NCBI GenBank assembly: GCA_003586115.2
Contig: QVOM02000034.1
Coordinates: 145,268,517-145,332,516 of the forward strand
Direction: 5' to 3'
Source: Salvator merianae
Taxonomy: Eukaryota; Chordata; Lepidosauria; Squamata; Teiidae
DNA length: 64,000 bases
The translations under genes and the position numbers were made by a program. This document shows, piece by piece, positions 36,961 through 49,622 of the stretch. Position 1 is the stretch's first letter. Each line of letters opens with the position of its first letter. The notes under the pieces are model-generated. The model did no database searches. It saw only the letters and a list, made by a program, of their open reading frames with translations, and was not told where the DNA came from.

Positions 36961-38790
36961 CTGCAGCTGCATCCAGCTGAAAACTCTCATCTCTCTCAGC
37001 TCTCTCCACCAAGGCAGCCCCTCCCGGATCCTGGCATACATTCAACAAAGGTCTTAGTTTTCTCCACACAACAGTACCTTTCTCAGACATCTATGCACTG
37101 ATATTTCTGTCCAGAAAATTAACCTAATCTCCTGTATGCAAAGGTTGCATTCCACTGGATAGGAAACGGCCTGCAGAACTGGTAAACAATCCAGTTCTAG
37201 ACCTGGCAGCCTCATACTGAATATCTGTCTTGTGTTTATGCTGATGGCACAATGTTTTAAAACTCCTGGTGGCCATACTCAGTTGTTTCATAGGCCACAT
37301 GCATACAGGGGCAGAAGGGAGGCAGATGGAGAAAGGACCCAACTCAGACATGCCCTGGCTGTGCCTGAAGACTGCTAATATGGGTTTGTTTGTTTGTTTT
37401 CCAAATCAGCTTGGCTGTGTGTGAATGTTTGTGCACCTGGAGACCAAATTTCCAGTTTCCATGCCAACTGGCTATGCCAGCATCCTCCCTTCACTTGGCT
37501 TGCAGAGGCTAAATGGTGATAGAGCTACCTCTGTGTGGAAAATCCTGCTATGAAGACATAGCACCCTGATTACCACCTCAGGACATCAATGGGAGCTCCA
37601 AGATGGATTAGTGTGAGCTTGTGTAAACACCTCATCCTGAGAGCTTTTCCCTGCCCCCCCCCCAAGTGACTTTCAGATACATACAGACAATATAGATGTT
37701 AAACAAGTTAAGCCTCATTTTATCAGCTACACAAAAGCACACCATAAAAAGACTATTTTATAGAAAAGAAATCACATTTTACCAACCATATATAAACAAA
37801 AAATTGTTAAATAAAATCTTGTTAAATAAATGACAACTGTATTTGAATTCTACGTTGGCCATTTTGTTTCTGTTGAAAATTTAAGAAGCCAAAAATAAGA
37901 GGTAGCGTAATCTTGCGTAGCCATGTTTACAGAGGCTTCCATATGCAGAATAGGAAAATATACTTAATCTGGGTTTCACTGCTTTGACCCAATCCACAAT
38001 ACGTGCTCCTGAATTGACTTTTCTAGAGCATATAGGTAGGTAGCAATCCTTAAAATGTGATTGAGTGGCATATTTCACAAAAACCCTACTGTTTCACAAA
38101 CTTCGTCAGGTCATTGGTAACAATGTAGACGTAAACATTGTACTCCAATATGTTTTTGTCCCTTAGAGCTGTCTGAATTCTTTATTACTGCAGAAGAAAG
38201 AAATTTTACAGCATTGAAATTGCTTCACAAAAGCTCTTTGAATGCTTCACAGAAAACAAGAAACCTTTAAACAGTACAAAAAGCAGAAACTAATTCCGTG
38301 GGATTCAGTGATAAAATGTAATAAACTTTGGGGACTATTACGTTCTTTGTTTCAGCAAGAGAATTTTATTCCGCAAACCTAGCAGAGAAAGGTAAGCAGC
38401 ACTATGGGAAAAGCTGACTTACAAAGTTTCTGTAGGATAAAAAAAAAAAAAAAGCACTTTAAAAAACTATACCACAAGCTCACACAGAAAATGATGCATT
38501 GTCTTGCCATTTTTTTTTTTTTTTTAATTTGCTAAAACTGATTCATTACTTTGACACATTAACCAATTCATTGCATATTCTGACTGTCTTGCCAGGTCTT
38601 CCAGAGAATTAAAGGGAACGTTTTGCATTTTTCACAATCTGCACATTACAGCAAAATTAGAGTCATAATTGTTTATTTTGGTCATAGGCTTATTTATTTA
38701 TTTGTATTTATTTAATCATAATATTCATATTCTTCACCAGGTCAGGACCTGATTCTATACTTGTTTCCACACTGTACCTAACAGCAAATC
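36960..38790. other. Intron, no gene recognised
   Basis: Poly(C) run near 37656-37664, poly(A) at 38441-38455 and poly(T) at 38511-38525. No exon or clear element. Confidence 0.45.
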
Positions 38791-38794
38791 CAAA

Positions 38795-39312
38795 AGATTA
38801 AGACTAACTTCAGACAGCTCCTGGATATATTGCTTTGTAACAATATTCCGGAATAAAGTGATTCCAGAATAAAGTAATTCCAGAATAATTGCTTATTGTG
38901 CAGATGTCAAGACAACAGTGCAGGGCAAGTGGAGGCACTTAGCACTGTGAACATTTTCTCCCACAATGGTGTGATGAAAACATCTGAGTATTTCAATGGC
39001 ACAAAATACCCAGAAGCGAGGGATTGTTATCTGCTGTGCATACAAAACTGCCATTTTGGGCCTGGTTTGGCCCTGCACATGCATTGTGGCCATTCCTAAG
39101 ATGGTGGATTGCACAAGCAGACATACAGACAAGGTAAATGCTGTTGCTTTTTACATAAAACCCAGGTCGGGAATTGATTTTCCTCCAATGAAGTTATTGT
39201 GGGATATCACCGTAATATCCTGGGGCTATCTTGGGATTGCGATGGTCACATGTGGCAACCCCAGCATAGCCTCAGGATAATCCCGGTTTTTACCCTCTGT
39301 CTGGATGCAACC
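38795..39312. mobile_element. Non-autonomous DNA element
   Basis: Left end near gactaacttcagacagctcc, right end ccctctgtctggatgcaacc; the reverse complement of the right end, GGTTGCATCCAGACAGAGGG, matches the left. Inner mirrored segments: ggaataaagtgattccagaa, and ggttgggggt-type cctggggctatc / gatagcctcaggataatccc. Same family as 8640-8970. Target duplication not certain. Confidence 0.6.
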
Positions 39313-39604
39313 TTTCCAAAGCTCCTTATAGGGCTGGATGGAGCCAACTAACTGTAGGCTGCGCTGGGGCACAAAGGTGATCTCCGAGTAGTTTAAAGGA
39401 GATCACTGGTATGTCATCTGCTTCAGAGGAAGGTGTGGAAGGCCAGTCCATGTGAAGCACAGCTATTTTCTTGCTCCTCCTCCTTGCTGACCAGGGATCA
39501 GTGTTTTTGGCAACTCAATGTCTATTATAGTACATCACATTGGTCACCTATAACATGATTTTTAATAACATTTCAAAGAAGCTCTATAAATAAACAGTAC
39601 ACTA

Positions 39605-40075
39605 TGGCTGTGGCCAGACCATAGTAAAGTGGCACAAGTATGGTCCCATGACACTTTTATTATAAAGGTATGTATGCCAACTCTCTGCACTCTGCCACAG
39701 AGATGTAGAAAAACACAGAAGGGGAGAATGTGGATTTCGCATTCCCCGAGTATTTCTGCAGCACTCTTACCTACCTGTGCAGATCTGAGCATCTGTGGGA
39801 TACCTGGTTGTCTGCACTGTCATCACCATGCATGCACAGGCATCTTTTTTGGCCCCCACAAATGCACAGTGACCAGAGCGATGATGGTGGCTCTAGCTAC
39901 AAGGTAAGTGATAGCACTATTTTGGGAAAAATCTGCCATAAGAGTCAGATTTCCCTGAAATTCGGTATTGTGCATTTTAGGGGAGATATAGCGTAGCTAT
40001 GGTGGGGTTGCCACAAATGTGTGTGGCAATTCCACCACAGCAGCACTATAATAGTGCTATACCCCTCCTGTCTGC
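39605..40075. mobile_element. Non-autonomous DNA element
   Basis: Left end ggctgtggccagaccatagt, right end cccctcctgtctgcaaata, giving weak inverted ends with the shared (C)CAGAC motif. Internal ggttgccacaaatgtgtgtggcaattccac is a hairpin, as in 38795-39312 (gatggtcacatgtggcaac). Likely a distant relative. Confidence 0.5.
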
Positions 40076-42960
40076 AAATAAAATTATGTTGAGCTAATTT
40101 CCACAAAAAAGGACTGTTCAGATAAGTATAGAATTAAGCAGAACCCCTCCCCACAGATCCATGCCCCCCCCCACCCTTGATCACTACTTTTATGATGTAT
40201 AGGCATGCACTGAAACTTTAGTCCAAAGATCTGGAAAAAAGGCAGAGTACAAACCATTCATTCTCTGTGATATGTCATTGACTTAGCATAATGCCATTCA
40301 GACAGAAAACACTAGAAGATCATGGCTTACTCCTGTTTACCTCCTATGGTATGAAATGGTATCATATTCCCATCACATGGCCCCATTGCAATTCTTATGG
40401 GTCATTCTTTGAACAAATGGAAACAAATGTTGCATAAACCACTAAAGGTGTCAAGGAGTGTGTATGTGCCCATAAATACACTGCACTCTTTGTGCAACTT
40501 CCCACATATGAAGCATGTCAGGATGTTGGCGAGATCTTTGCAAAGCAGAGAGTAAATAGAAATGAAACTTTTGGTTCCTTTTAGTTTCACTTGTTCCTGT
40601 CTAAGAGGACCAGCACAAATTTGTTTCCATTTTGCTGCTTTATTAGCTTTTCATGTTATACTCCTATTTTAATTGAACAAAATGGACAAGAACATAATCA
40701 ATATAATGGTAAATATATAAATGGGCAATTTTTGTTAAAATTATCTACCATAATATGTTGAATATGAAAAAGAACAATATTTAACCAAGGCAGAAGAGCT
40801 CACTCCCTAAGACCACAATGCTTTGTGTATTTGAACACAGGGTGAATGTTGTTTACACAATGATTTAATCAAAATACACTTAGATTCTGTTGGGAAAGAA
40901 TAATTTAGAATAAAGTCAACTGTCAAGGGATGAAAATAGAAACTGCACATTTTTATAGCCACAAACATTCACTTTATTGAAAGCAATCCATCTCTTTCAT
41001 GAACTCATATTCCTAGCAGTTAAAAGATTTTTTTCAGTTAATCATAATGTAAAGTGTATTCAGCTGAATTTATGACAGATATTAAGAACATCTGCCCCCA
41101 TATTAGAGTGAGAATTCACTGTAAAACATCAAGACTCTAAAATGGATTCAGATGAAATGTTGCTGTGTTTAAAAATATGAAACCCAAGAATGTGTCAAGA
41201 CCATTTATTGGAAATGTTGTAAATGACAGTGTTTTATTACGATGAACACACAAACATTCAGAAAGATAAGGCAGCTACCAGTTGGCTAGAATAACCCTGA
41301 AGTTAATACTTGGGTTTTGATTTTATTTTATTTTTTTAATAAAAAAAACTATGTGGTGATTTTCTCTGCAACTGAATATTTTTTAGTTCTTGAAAACTTC
41401 AAACTTCTTTTCCTGAAAGTCATAAACAATTACATTAGGATAAATTGCTATCTGGTTGCTATCTTACTTTACTGGGCCACACTGAGTTATTCTAGATATT
41501 GCTATTGATGCTTCACTGCTTTATTCATCTGTTTGTACAAAGTTTTCAGCTCAAAGTCAGTTTATTAGTTACAGGAATAAATTTGGGTCAAAGTTCCCTC
41601 CAGAACTTAGAAGAAACCATTTGTTTTCATGGCAAGGTTTCAGATCTGTAATGTATGATGTGCAAATAGATTAAGAGGTCCCTGAGCAGGTGTATAACAC
41701 ATCTCCTCCTTTACCAGCTCACAGATGTCTCCATGCACCAAAGATTAAAGAAGAAAAAGTGATGCTATTTCCAAACAAGTCCGAGCTAGACAACAACTAC
41801 AAGCTCATCTTATCTATGGATACAGCCAGAAGCAGTCAGATTGGTCACTGTAGAGGAGAAATTGACTACTTCTACATTTATGTGGCAAAGGTAAATGAAG
41901 AAAATGTAGATAAAATATAAAAGTATGGGCTGGCAGTTGTACATGGAGAGTGCCCCAATAGAAGAGGCACCTAAACCTGAATAATCTCAATCCTGTATGT
42001 GACCAGCAGGTGCAGAAGTTGGGTTCAGCAGTGACGTTCAGGTGCAGGTGCAGAAGTTGAGTTCAGTTTAATGTCATGCTATATTGGGGAACGCGCAGGA
42101 AACCTGATCTGATGCTTGCTCACCACAGCAGCTCAGTCAAGCTGAAGACCTTGAATATAGGGTAGAATAAATAATACAGATAGGTAAATAAAAAAAGAAG
42201 GGTGGGTTCCAGGGCTGATGCTGTATGAACTGACCCAATGATGAGAAAGCCTCACCGAGATGTCCAACACTTTGCTGTGGAGCCCATAATGCTGCTGAGG
42301 GTGGGTCACTGCCTGCAGCAGCATAAATTGGGCCCAGAATATTTGAACAGTTCCAGAAATGCAGATGAAAGTTCACAGGGCCTTTTGGTGAGATTTGGAC
42401 CTTTAAGTTGAGTCTTTGCTCCCCCGCTATGCATCCACACAGAAATGAGGACTCAGCTCCCCCAGTAAAACTGATGCCCCCAGCATAGTTTAACCTGTTT
42501 TCTCTTTAGATTGGAGAGAGCTAGAAATGTTTTCTAGTCCCCTGGCTGATGAAAAGGCCCCAAGAAGAGACCACGTGGACACATACCCAGACAATGTCAA
42601 ATCAGCTGAATTATCAAGTGGTCAACCAACAGCTTGGTATAAATTTGGGATAGATAGTAAAAAGCTTTCCATGTATTCCCCAGTCATCACATGGGTGAAA
42701 CAAACTGCAGCTCTGCATATGCCAGGTAAATGCTCATAATTTACTTTGGAAAAAAACATATTGCAGTTAATGGCACTTACCTCTAAATAGCTATGCATTA
42801 ATGACAATGTTACCAACCCTCTTCCAACTACTCAGTAAGTTCTACTGCCTTCAAGTGATTACTTCCTCATAAATAAGACCCATGCTTAAACACAATCCTA
42901 TTCTTTCTTAGTTGTTAAATGCTGATATTAACATATCTGATGCTAACAGAAGTTTGTGCA
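40076..42960. other. Intron, no gene recognised
   Basis: AT-rich. A 38-bp-spaced direct repeat aggtgcagaagttg lies at 42008 and 42046. The open frames at 41690-41920 and 42527-42739 show no known domain and no convincing splice sites. Confidence 0.45.
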
Positions 42961-42964
42961 AGAA

Positions 42965-43200
42965 GAGCTTTGATGCAGTGTTGAAATGGGTCCCCCAATA
43001 CTTCAGACACAAAGTGTGCTTTCTGCCTGTCTCTGTGTTTCAACCTAGGCTGCTGGTAGACCTTCATGGTGAGTTCTGTCGGTAATTCCAATCAAGGGCC
43101 CCTGATTAGGATTATACTCTGTCCTGCAGAGATGGAGCATGCCAGTGGTGGGTGGGGCCTCACAGATTAAGGTGCAGACCAATGAGGCTCTGAAGTGGAC
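42965..43200. mobile_element. Degenerate MITE
   Basis: Recurring strings gggcccctgattaggattatactctgtcctg and aaatgggtcccccaatac match the elements at 35260-35665 and 16180-17120. Ends not resolved. Confidence 0.4.
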
Positions 43201-44171
43201 TTCACAGGCCCTTGTCCCAGATCTAAGTGCAGAGATAAACCCTGTTCTATTAAATTTGGTGTGATTCCAGCTAAACATTCTGAACTGCAACCTAAAAGCT
43301 TAACTCTTTGTGAAACTATCTGAAGGTAGCTGTTATTAAATTCAGCTGGACAGACTTTGAAGCAAGAGTGCACACAACTGATGCCTGGTGGCACAAAACT
43401 ACAACCGGATCTACTCTGAAGTACATGCCACACTAATATGTCTGTATAGGTTTTTGGTGCTGCAGCTGATACTCATCATGGAATATCAGTTGTTTCTGAC
43501 TTGATTGAGCATTTTATTACCCGCTAGAGATATTTATTTAAATGACTGATACTTTTAGTTCCTGAAGTTATATTTAGACTGTTGTAAAATCCATAGCAAA
43601 GGGATTTTTCTTACCAAAAAAAAAAAAATCATAATTGAAATCAGTAGCTCCTGTGGCAAGGAAATAATACAAACAGACACCCCAATTTTGCAGTTCATTA
43701 CACGCAATTACGCAAATGAATTTCTACTTAATTCAATAGAGTTTCAAGTGAGCTTGAATCCCATCCCGTATGCTCCAAATAGATTGGTTAATGTCGTAAG
43801 GGTTAACCTAAGAACTTAAAATGAATATGCAAGTGTTATTCCATGTCCCTAGTTACTTTTAAATAAACGTCTGAAGGCAAATCATGGTGAGCTTTACAAT
43901 GAAAGCACAGCTTTCTTGGAGTCTACAGAGATGTGTGATTACCTTCATATGCTTCCACAAAGGAGCAGAAAAGCAGTCCTACTTGCACAGTATTAAAAAT
44001 ACAACCTGAATTTAATTATGCTTATTTATGCAGTGGTACTGCAGAGAGATGTCTCAGTGTAAACTAATGTGATCTAACTTTGAGAATGGGCCTTTAATCC
44101 GCATGCCACATAAATCTTCATCCTTCCAGTTGAGAAAATGCAGCACCATATAATTGAACCCAGCACCATAT

Positions 44172-44383
44172 AATGAAAGCCTAGGTACTGCCTCCAGGCT
44201 GGAAAGACAAGCAGGATGCCTGTAAAACCCATTTGCAGAGAGTCAAGTGCAGTTGAAAGTTTTGCTTTTGTCTCCTTCTTGAGAATGCCCAGAAGTAATT
44301 GGTGGGTCACTGTGTGAAACAGGATGCTGGAGTAGATGGGTTGTGGCCTGATCCAGCAGGGCTCTTCTTATGTTCTTATGTTC
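44172..44383 (+). mobile_element. CR1 LINE 3' end
   Basis: Closely matches the 3' UTR at 45914-46131: ctaggtactgcctcc, gcaggatgcctgtaaaac, gagaatgcccagaag, cactgtgtgaaacaggatgc and cctgatccagcagggctctt, ending in the tail cttatgttcttatgttc. A short 5'-truncated insertion. Confidence 0.85.
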
Positions 44384-44924
44384 ATGTAATCAGAACATTT
44401 GTCTTTCAAAATCTTTTTGATCTACTTTTTCAAGAAACTTACCAGCCATTGTGCTAGAATGTCACCAGTGCCACCAAGCTAGCCTAATACCATCTTGTGC
44501 CACTGCCAATAAGTCCTGCTGAAAAATCAGATTTAAGAAAGTGCAGGAGTCAGTGCCCGACCTGCACCAGCACAGTGACAGATAATTCATCCAGGAACAT
44601 TGGTGCTGATGTGAAAATAACAAAGAGAAAATCAGTACAGAGCAAGTTCCAGGACAAACTATCCAGCACTGTGCCAATGTAGGTCATGTTCATTTGGCAG
44701 CTTCTTTTTGCTATGCTGCAGAGAAAAGCCAGGATTTTAAATAGCCAGTGTGACGTAGAACAGTGATGCAGAACAATGAACATGATTCCTGAAGAAGAAT
44801 GATACATATTTTCTCATGGAGAAACATCTCAGAGTTGTGCATTTATTGACTCATTATGAATATTCTTTGGACTCTGCAATTGTTTCCATTGGGACAAATG
44901 TGTGAAATGTATATGGAAGCTTGG

Positions 44925-46131
44925 AGCCAAGCTATTAAGAAAGGATACTAAAACAGAGAGTAGGAATAAATGGTCAGTTCTCAGAATGGAAAGAGGTGAA
45001 AAGTGGGGTCCCGCAAGTTTCAGTATTAGGACCCCCTGCTTTTTAATTTATTCATAAATGATCTCGACACAGGGGTAAGTAGTGAGTTAGCAAAGTTTGC
45101 TGATGACACTAAATTGTTCAGGGTAGCAAAAACTGAAAGTGATTGTAAGAGCTCCAGAGGGATCTCCTGACATTGGGTGAGTGGGCAACGAAGTGGCAAA
45201 TGCACTTCAATCTTAGCAAGTGCAAAGTGATGCACATCGGGACAAAGAACCCCAATTATACCTATAAACTGATGGGGGCCAAACTTTCTGTGACAGACCA
45301 GGAAAAGGATCTCGGGGTTCTGGTAGACAGCTCAATGGAGTTGTCAACCCAGTGTGCTGCGGCAGTGAAAAAAGCAAATTCAATGCTAGGGGTAATAAGG
45401 AAGGGAATAGAAAACAAGTCGGCAAATGTCATCGTGCCTCTTTGCAAATCTATGATGAGGCCACACTTGGAATATTGTGTACAATTCTGGTCACCTCACT
45501 TCAGAAAGGATATTGTGGAACTGGAGAAGGTGCAAAAAAGGGCAACCAGAATGATCAGGGGGCTGGAACACCTTCCTTACAAAATCAGGCTGCAACGCCT
45601 TGACCTCTTCAGCCTTGAAAAGTGGCGTTTAAGAGAAGAACTGATTGAAGTTTATAAAATCATTCACGGTATGGATAAGGTGGATAAAGAGAAGTTTCTC
45701 TCTCACACACATAACACTAGGACCAGGGGACACTCTCTGAAGCTTATGGGTAGGAGAGTTAGGACTGACAAGGGGAAGTATTTTTTCACCCAGAGGGTCG
45801 TCGGTCTGTGGAATTTATTACCGGTTGAGGTGGTGACAGCCATCAGCCTGGACAGCTTTAAGAAGGGATTGGACAGATTCATGGAGGTCAGGTGTATCAA
45901 TGGCTACTAGAATGGATGCCTAGGTACTGCCTCCATGTTGGAAAGACAGGCAGGATGTCTGTAAAACTATTTGCAGGGAGTCAAAAGCAGGTGAAGGTTT
46001 TGCCTTTATCTTCTGCTTGAGAATGCCCAGAAGCAATTAGTGGGCCACTGTGTGAAACAGAATGCTGGACTAGATGGGCTGTGGCCTGATCCAGCAAGAC
46101 TCCTAATATGTTCTTATGGTCTTATGTTCTT
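44925..46131 (+). mobile_element. CR1 LINE: RT C-terminal half and 3' UTR
   Basis: 5'-truncated CR1. Near 44965-45045 it reads NGQFSEWKEVKSGVP.. (the conserved VKSGVPQGSVLGP block, with a stop). At 45083-45118 it reads SELAKFADDTKLF, the catalytic YxDD motif in its FADD form. A frameshift near 45150 is followed by a 245-codon open frame at 45173-45910: GEWATKWQMHFNLSKCKVMH, the DLGVLVDSSM block, MMRPHLEYCVQFWSP, LEKVQKRATRMI, and the C-terminal FTQRVVGLWNLLP. The stop at 45908-45910 is the natural end. A 3' UTR with the CR1 tail (gatccagcaagactcc, ttcttatggtcttatg) follows. Not functional as it stands, but the thumb/C-terminal region is unusually well preserved. Confidence 0.92.
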
Positions 46132-46139
46132 AAAACAAA

Positions 46140-46574
46140 GGCTCTTTCTTCATGGGATAGGAAAGAGTCTAGAAGCCTCCTTTCTGCAAGCTAGTCCAGA
46201 TTATGGGAGACCCTCCCCCTTTCCAGCACACACCATTCCCATAGGACAGGGCATAGAGTAGACTACAGTGCTCAAAATGGTGCCCTATCTTGGTTTACAG
46301 GTAGGCCTCAGCATTGACATCTATCAGGATGCTAGGGGTAATACTGGACCAGGATATATATGGATAGCATACCTCTGTAGTCTGGTTTACAAGTAGGGAT
46401 CCTTTATAGTGAAATAGGCCCTTTTCAACACTCTGAATGCCAGAAGCATTTATTCCTGGCCTTCAGAGCATTTGGAGGTTACTGTGCTGGTTATGAAACT
46501 GGTTCTGAAACTGGCAGCCTTCAAAGCCAGCACAAGTGCTAGTGTGGGACAGGCCATCCCAGTGCAGAAGGCCT
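46140..46574. mobile_element. MITE-like element directly after the CR1 tail
   Basis: Left end ggctctttcttcatggg, right end on the reverse strand ggccttctgcactggga. Internal gtgctcaaaatggtgccc and ggtttacaggtaggcc resemble the other degenerate copies. No matching 3-bp duplication could be read. Confidence 0.45.
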
Positions 46575-46841
46575 TGTCTCTCGCCTGAAGCAATCAGTCC
46601 CAGCTTAAAACAAGTTGCTAATCCTGGGATGGAGCAACCTGTTTTGGCCCAGGATAACAGCCATTACTCATCTGATTTTTTCTCTCTCCAGATTTACTGA
46701 TTGGCATAATACAAAATGCAGTTCCTTTGTTTTCAGGCTTGCTTTCCTCCTTCCTACCTTACTAAAATCAACAAGTTTAGAAAAGTTTCTTTGAATGACT
46801 TTGACCATTAGCCAAATGGGCATTGCCTTCTTTACAAAGGC

Positions 46842-46901
46842 AAAGAAGAAGAAGGACGAGGAGAAAGAGAAGGACGAGGAGGAGGAGAAGCAGCAGCAGC
46901 A
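46842..46901. repeat. Purine-rich low-complexity tract
   Basis: GAA/GAG/GACGAG repeats ending in (CAG)n. They create a lysine/glutamate-rich open frame on the plus strand and a serine/phenylalanine-rich one on the minus strand; neither is a gene. Confidence 0.9.
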
Positions 46902-47344
46902 CATTACAGCAGCATCATATTACAGGTGGAAGCCTTTCTGCTATATAGAATCAATTTGTGCATCTAGGAAGAAATAGGGTATGATATGGAAGTCTGGCAG
47001 TCACAGCATCAATAATTAGACAAATGATAGAATACATGAGTATGAAATAGATGTGAGCAAAGCAGATACTTTCAATTGTCTACAAGAAGCATAAGACTGG
47101 ACCCAGTTTGGCTCCTGCCTGTAACAGAATACACTAAGCAGGGATCCATTCAGGGAATGTTTCTGCTGCAAGAAAAGTTTTTGGGGAGGTTTTGTTCATT
47201 CTCCATGTCTTCCATATATCCACAGCACCTCTTCCTAATCTGCATCTGCTGCCAAGACAGTAGAGAGACACCTCTTGTCTTGTCCCTCCTGCATGCTCCT
47301 CCCACTATTAACATGTTTGATGCTAAAGGTGTGAAGGATTTTAT

Positions 47345-47640
47345 GCACTTACATTTATTTCAGCACGCGGTCCTTTTGTGGGCCTCTTTTGTCCGCATGC
47401 TGGTGCAGACGAGAGAGGCTCTACATCCTCTGGTATGTTCTGTCTGCATAAGACGGAGCGTATTCTATATAAGAAGGACCAAAATGGCCTTCTGGTGGTC
47501 CATTTCTGGGATGGAATACTGGTAGACCTCAATAACAAAGTCTACCAAACTACTAGTGCTATGGGAAGAGCAGGCATTCCACTGAAATGAGCCCCCAGGG
47601 GCTCCCAGGCTAGGGACTTTCATTCCTGAGCATTGTAACT
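47345..47640. mobile_element. Degenerate MITE
   Basis: Contains tgttctgtctgcataagacgga, ggaccaaaatggccttctgg, the palindromic tggtagacctc..gtctacca region and ctagggactttcattcctgag, all shared with the other degenerate copies. The 149-codon frame starting at 47076 runs through it by chance. Confidence 0.45.
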
Positions 47641-47716
47641 TTCGGAACTATATAGTTCTTAAGTTCACATAAGCTTTAGGGCAGTGTGGGGGTTAAGATC
47701 CGCATTAGCAGACTCT

Positions 47717-47896
47717 GGCCCTTTCTGCACTTGGCCTTATTGTGGATTATATCCCAGAATATGGACCTGCTATGCACATGCTAGTGCAAACTATGAAAGG
47801 TCTTGCCCAGGGTCTACCATTGTATGCACTAGCATGCAGATGGCACATCCCTATTCTGAGATATAATCTGGAATAAGACCAAGTGCAGAAAGGGCC
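47717..47896. mobile_element. Palindromic MITE, TSD TCT
   Basis: 180 bp, ends ggccctttctgcacttggcc and gaccaagtgcagaaagggcc, with TCT on both sides (47714-47716, 47897-47899). Near-symmetrical along its whole length. Confidence 0.9.
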
Positions 47897-47924
47897 TCTG
47901 TTAGGAATCAATTGATCTGGATCA

Positions 47925-48165
47925 GGCAAGGTAAGTGCAGGGTTGCAAGTTCGAGATCCTGTTCAGTGTTTTTGTGAAATAGCATTTCTTGTTTGTTTTG
48001 CTTTCATTTTCTCTATTTCATAAGTGGTTCTGTATTTTCTGTTTAATTTGATAATGTAGTATTTTGTATTGCTTACATTATATTGGGGGGTAGGATCGTG
48101 CTATTGTAAACTACCTTGGACAGTTGCTTTGGAAATATAGTATACAAACATATTTATAAGTCAAG
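47925..48165 (+). repeat. LINE-tail-like repeat, possibly a tRNA-headed SINE
   Basis: Ends with gctattgtaaactaccttgg, ggaaatatagtatac and atttataag, a diverged reptile LINE 3' tail. Just upstream, ttgcaagttcgagatcctg resembles a pol III B box (GGTTCGANTCC). A matching A box was not recognised, so the SINE reading is tentative. Confidence 0.4.
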
Positions 48166-48169
48166 ATAT

Positions 48170-49430
48170 TTTCTTCATGGTAGTTGTTCTCAAGCAATCC
48201 TGCTTAAGTCTGAATTTGTTTACAGTGCTCAGGCCCATGGGGTGGAATATCACATCTATTAAACATGGGGAGCTTTCTTTATGCTAAACAGTTTGGTACC
48301 TAGCTATTAGCATCATATTTGGGAAAATAAATAACCCAAGTTATGCTTTGGATATTCCTGAGGGAATAGCAGCAGCCTATATTACAGTGATGCATCTGTC
48401 ATGATTGGCAGTGGTTCCTAGAAAGCATTATAATGAGGACACTTTATGTCATTTATCAGAACTGTGGAACAAACAGGGGAGAGTTGTTGGAGAGACTTAC
48501 CTAGTCAGTTATGTCTGCCTTTCAAGAAATACAGCTGCCTGGTCTATCTTACTTTTCTGGCCCTAGGCTGTCTTAATTATCCATCAGCTGAGACTACAAA
48601 GTAGAAGCTTAAAATTAGGGCAGCATAATAAACACACAGTTCCACAATTAAGTTGAAGAACTGGCTTCTAATTAGCTTCTTTTTTTCCCCCCTTTTACTC
48701 AAGCATAGAAAATGGTTTACAGAATGTTTGGGAAAACAAACAGAATTACATGTCAACAGTGGGGAATATATGGGAAATTGCATATTTGCTTATTTAATTA
48801 ATAATGAAGATGATCATTTTCATATAGCTTTACTGAATCAAACGACAGTACAAAAATGATTGAAAACACGTATATAATACTTATCCCCTATTTCCAGTGA
48901 GCAAATGCCCTGGGCACAACCAGACTACACTGGGGAAAACTTACAACTGGCACTTTCCTCAGACAATTTGGAAACAGAAGGCATGGGAATGCTGTTTCAC
49001 ATAATATGTCTATGTTTATTTTATTTTCTATATTTGTATTCCCTGATCTGTGAGCTAAGGAAGCAGAGGGAATATGTTTCCCTGATTTCCCATCCAGACA
49101 CTGATTATACTGAGACCTTCTTAGCTTCGGGCCATAGCTCCATACTCATGGTAGAAGATGCCTGGTTGTGGGTGCAAGTTTGGAAGTGCCCCCAGCAATA
49201 TTGTCAAGCACTTTTAGTATCCATGCCTGGCAATGTGGGCACCTGGAAAGCAGGGGAAATGATTCTGTGGAGAGTGCAATTTCACAGCCTAATTTCTGGG
49301 TGCCTTGGACAGGTTTCATACTCTTTGGAGGACATGTTATGACACATGAAGTGACATAACACACAAGAGGTTTCCCTCAAATGACCTACAGGGATGTGGA
49401 AACATGACCTTAGTAAAGTGACATCTAACC
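48170..49430. other. Intron, no gene recognised
   Basis: AT-rich. The 145-codon frame at 48905-49342 shows no domain and no splice context; it is most likely chance. Confidence 0.45.
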
Positions 49431-49434
49431 ATAT

Positions 49435-49622
49435 GCAAGCATATAAGAGGAACCCTGCTGGATCTGGCCACAGCCCATCTAGTCCAGTTTCCTGTCTCAC
49501 ACAGTGGCCCACCAATTCCTTCCAGGCATTCTCAAGCAGAATAAAAAGGCAAAGCCTTCATCTGCTTTCGATTTCCTGCAAATAACCTTTAGAGGCATCC
49601 TGCCTGACTCTCCAGTCTGGAT
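49435..49622 (-). mobile_element. CR1 LINE 3' end, minus strand
   Basis: Reverse complement of the CR1 3' UTR seen at 45914-46131: ccctgctggatctggccaca, gcccatctagtccagtttcc, cacacagtggcccacca, ggcattctcaagcag, ggcatcctgcctg. The tail end is at the low coordinate. Confidence 0.85.

Noticed and set aside
41690..41920. 76-codon frame ending near a possible donor (ggcaaaggtaaat).
   Set aside because: No protein family recognised, on the strand opposite to LRP1B, and no acceptor with a good pyrimidine tract.
46795..46977. Lysine/glutamate-rich open frame.
   Set aside because: Product of the purine-rich low-complexity tract at 46842-46901.
47076..47525. 149-codon open frame on the plus strand.
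   Set aside because: It runs from unique sequence into a degenerate MITE, has no domain, and overlaps frames on the other strand; chance frame.
48905..49342. 145-codon open frame on the plus strand.
   Set aside because: No domain, hydrophobic stretch only from T-rich sequence, no supporting splice sites or conservation evidence available.
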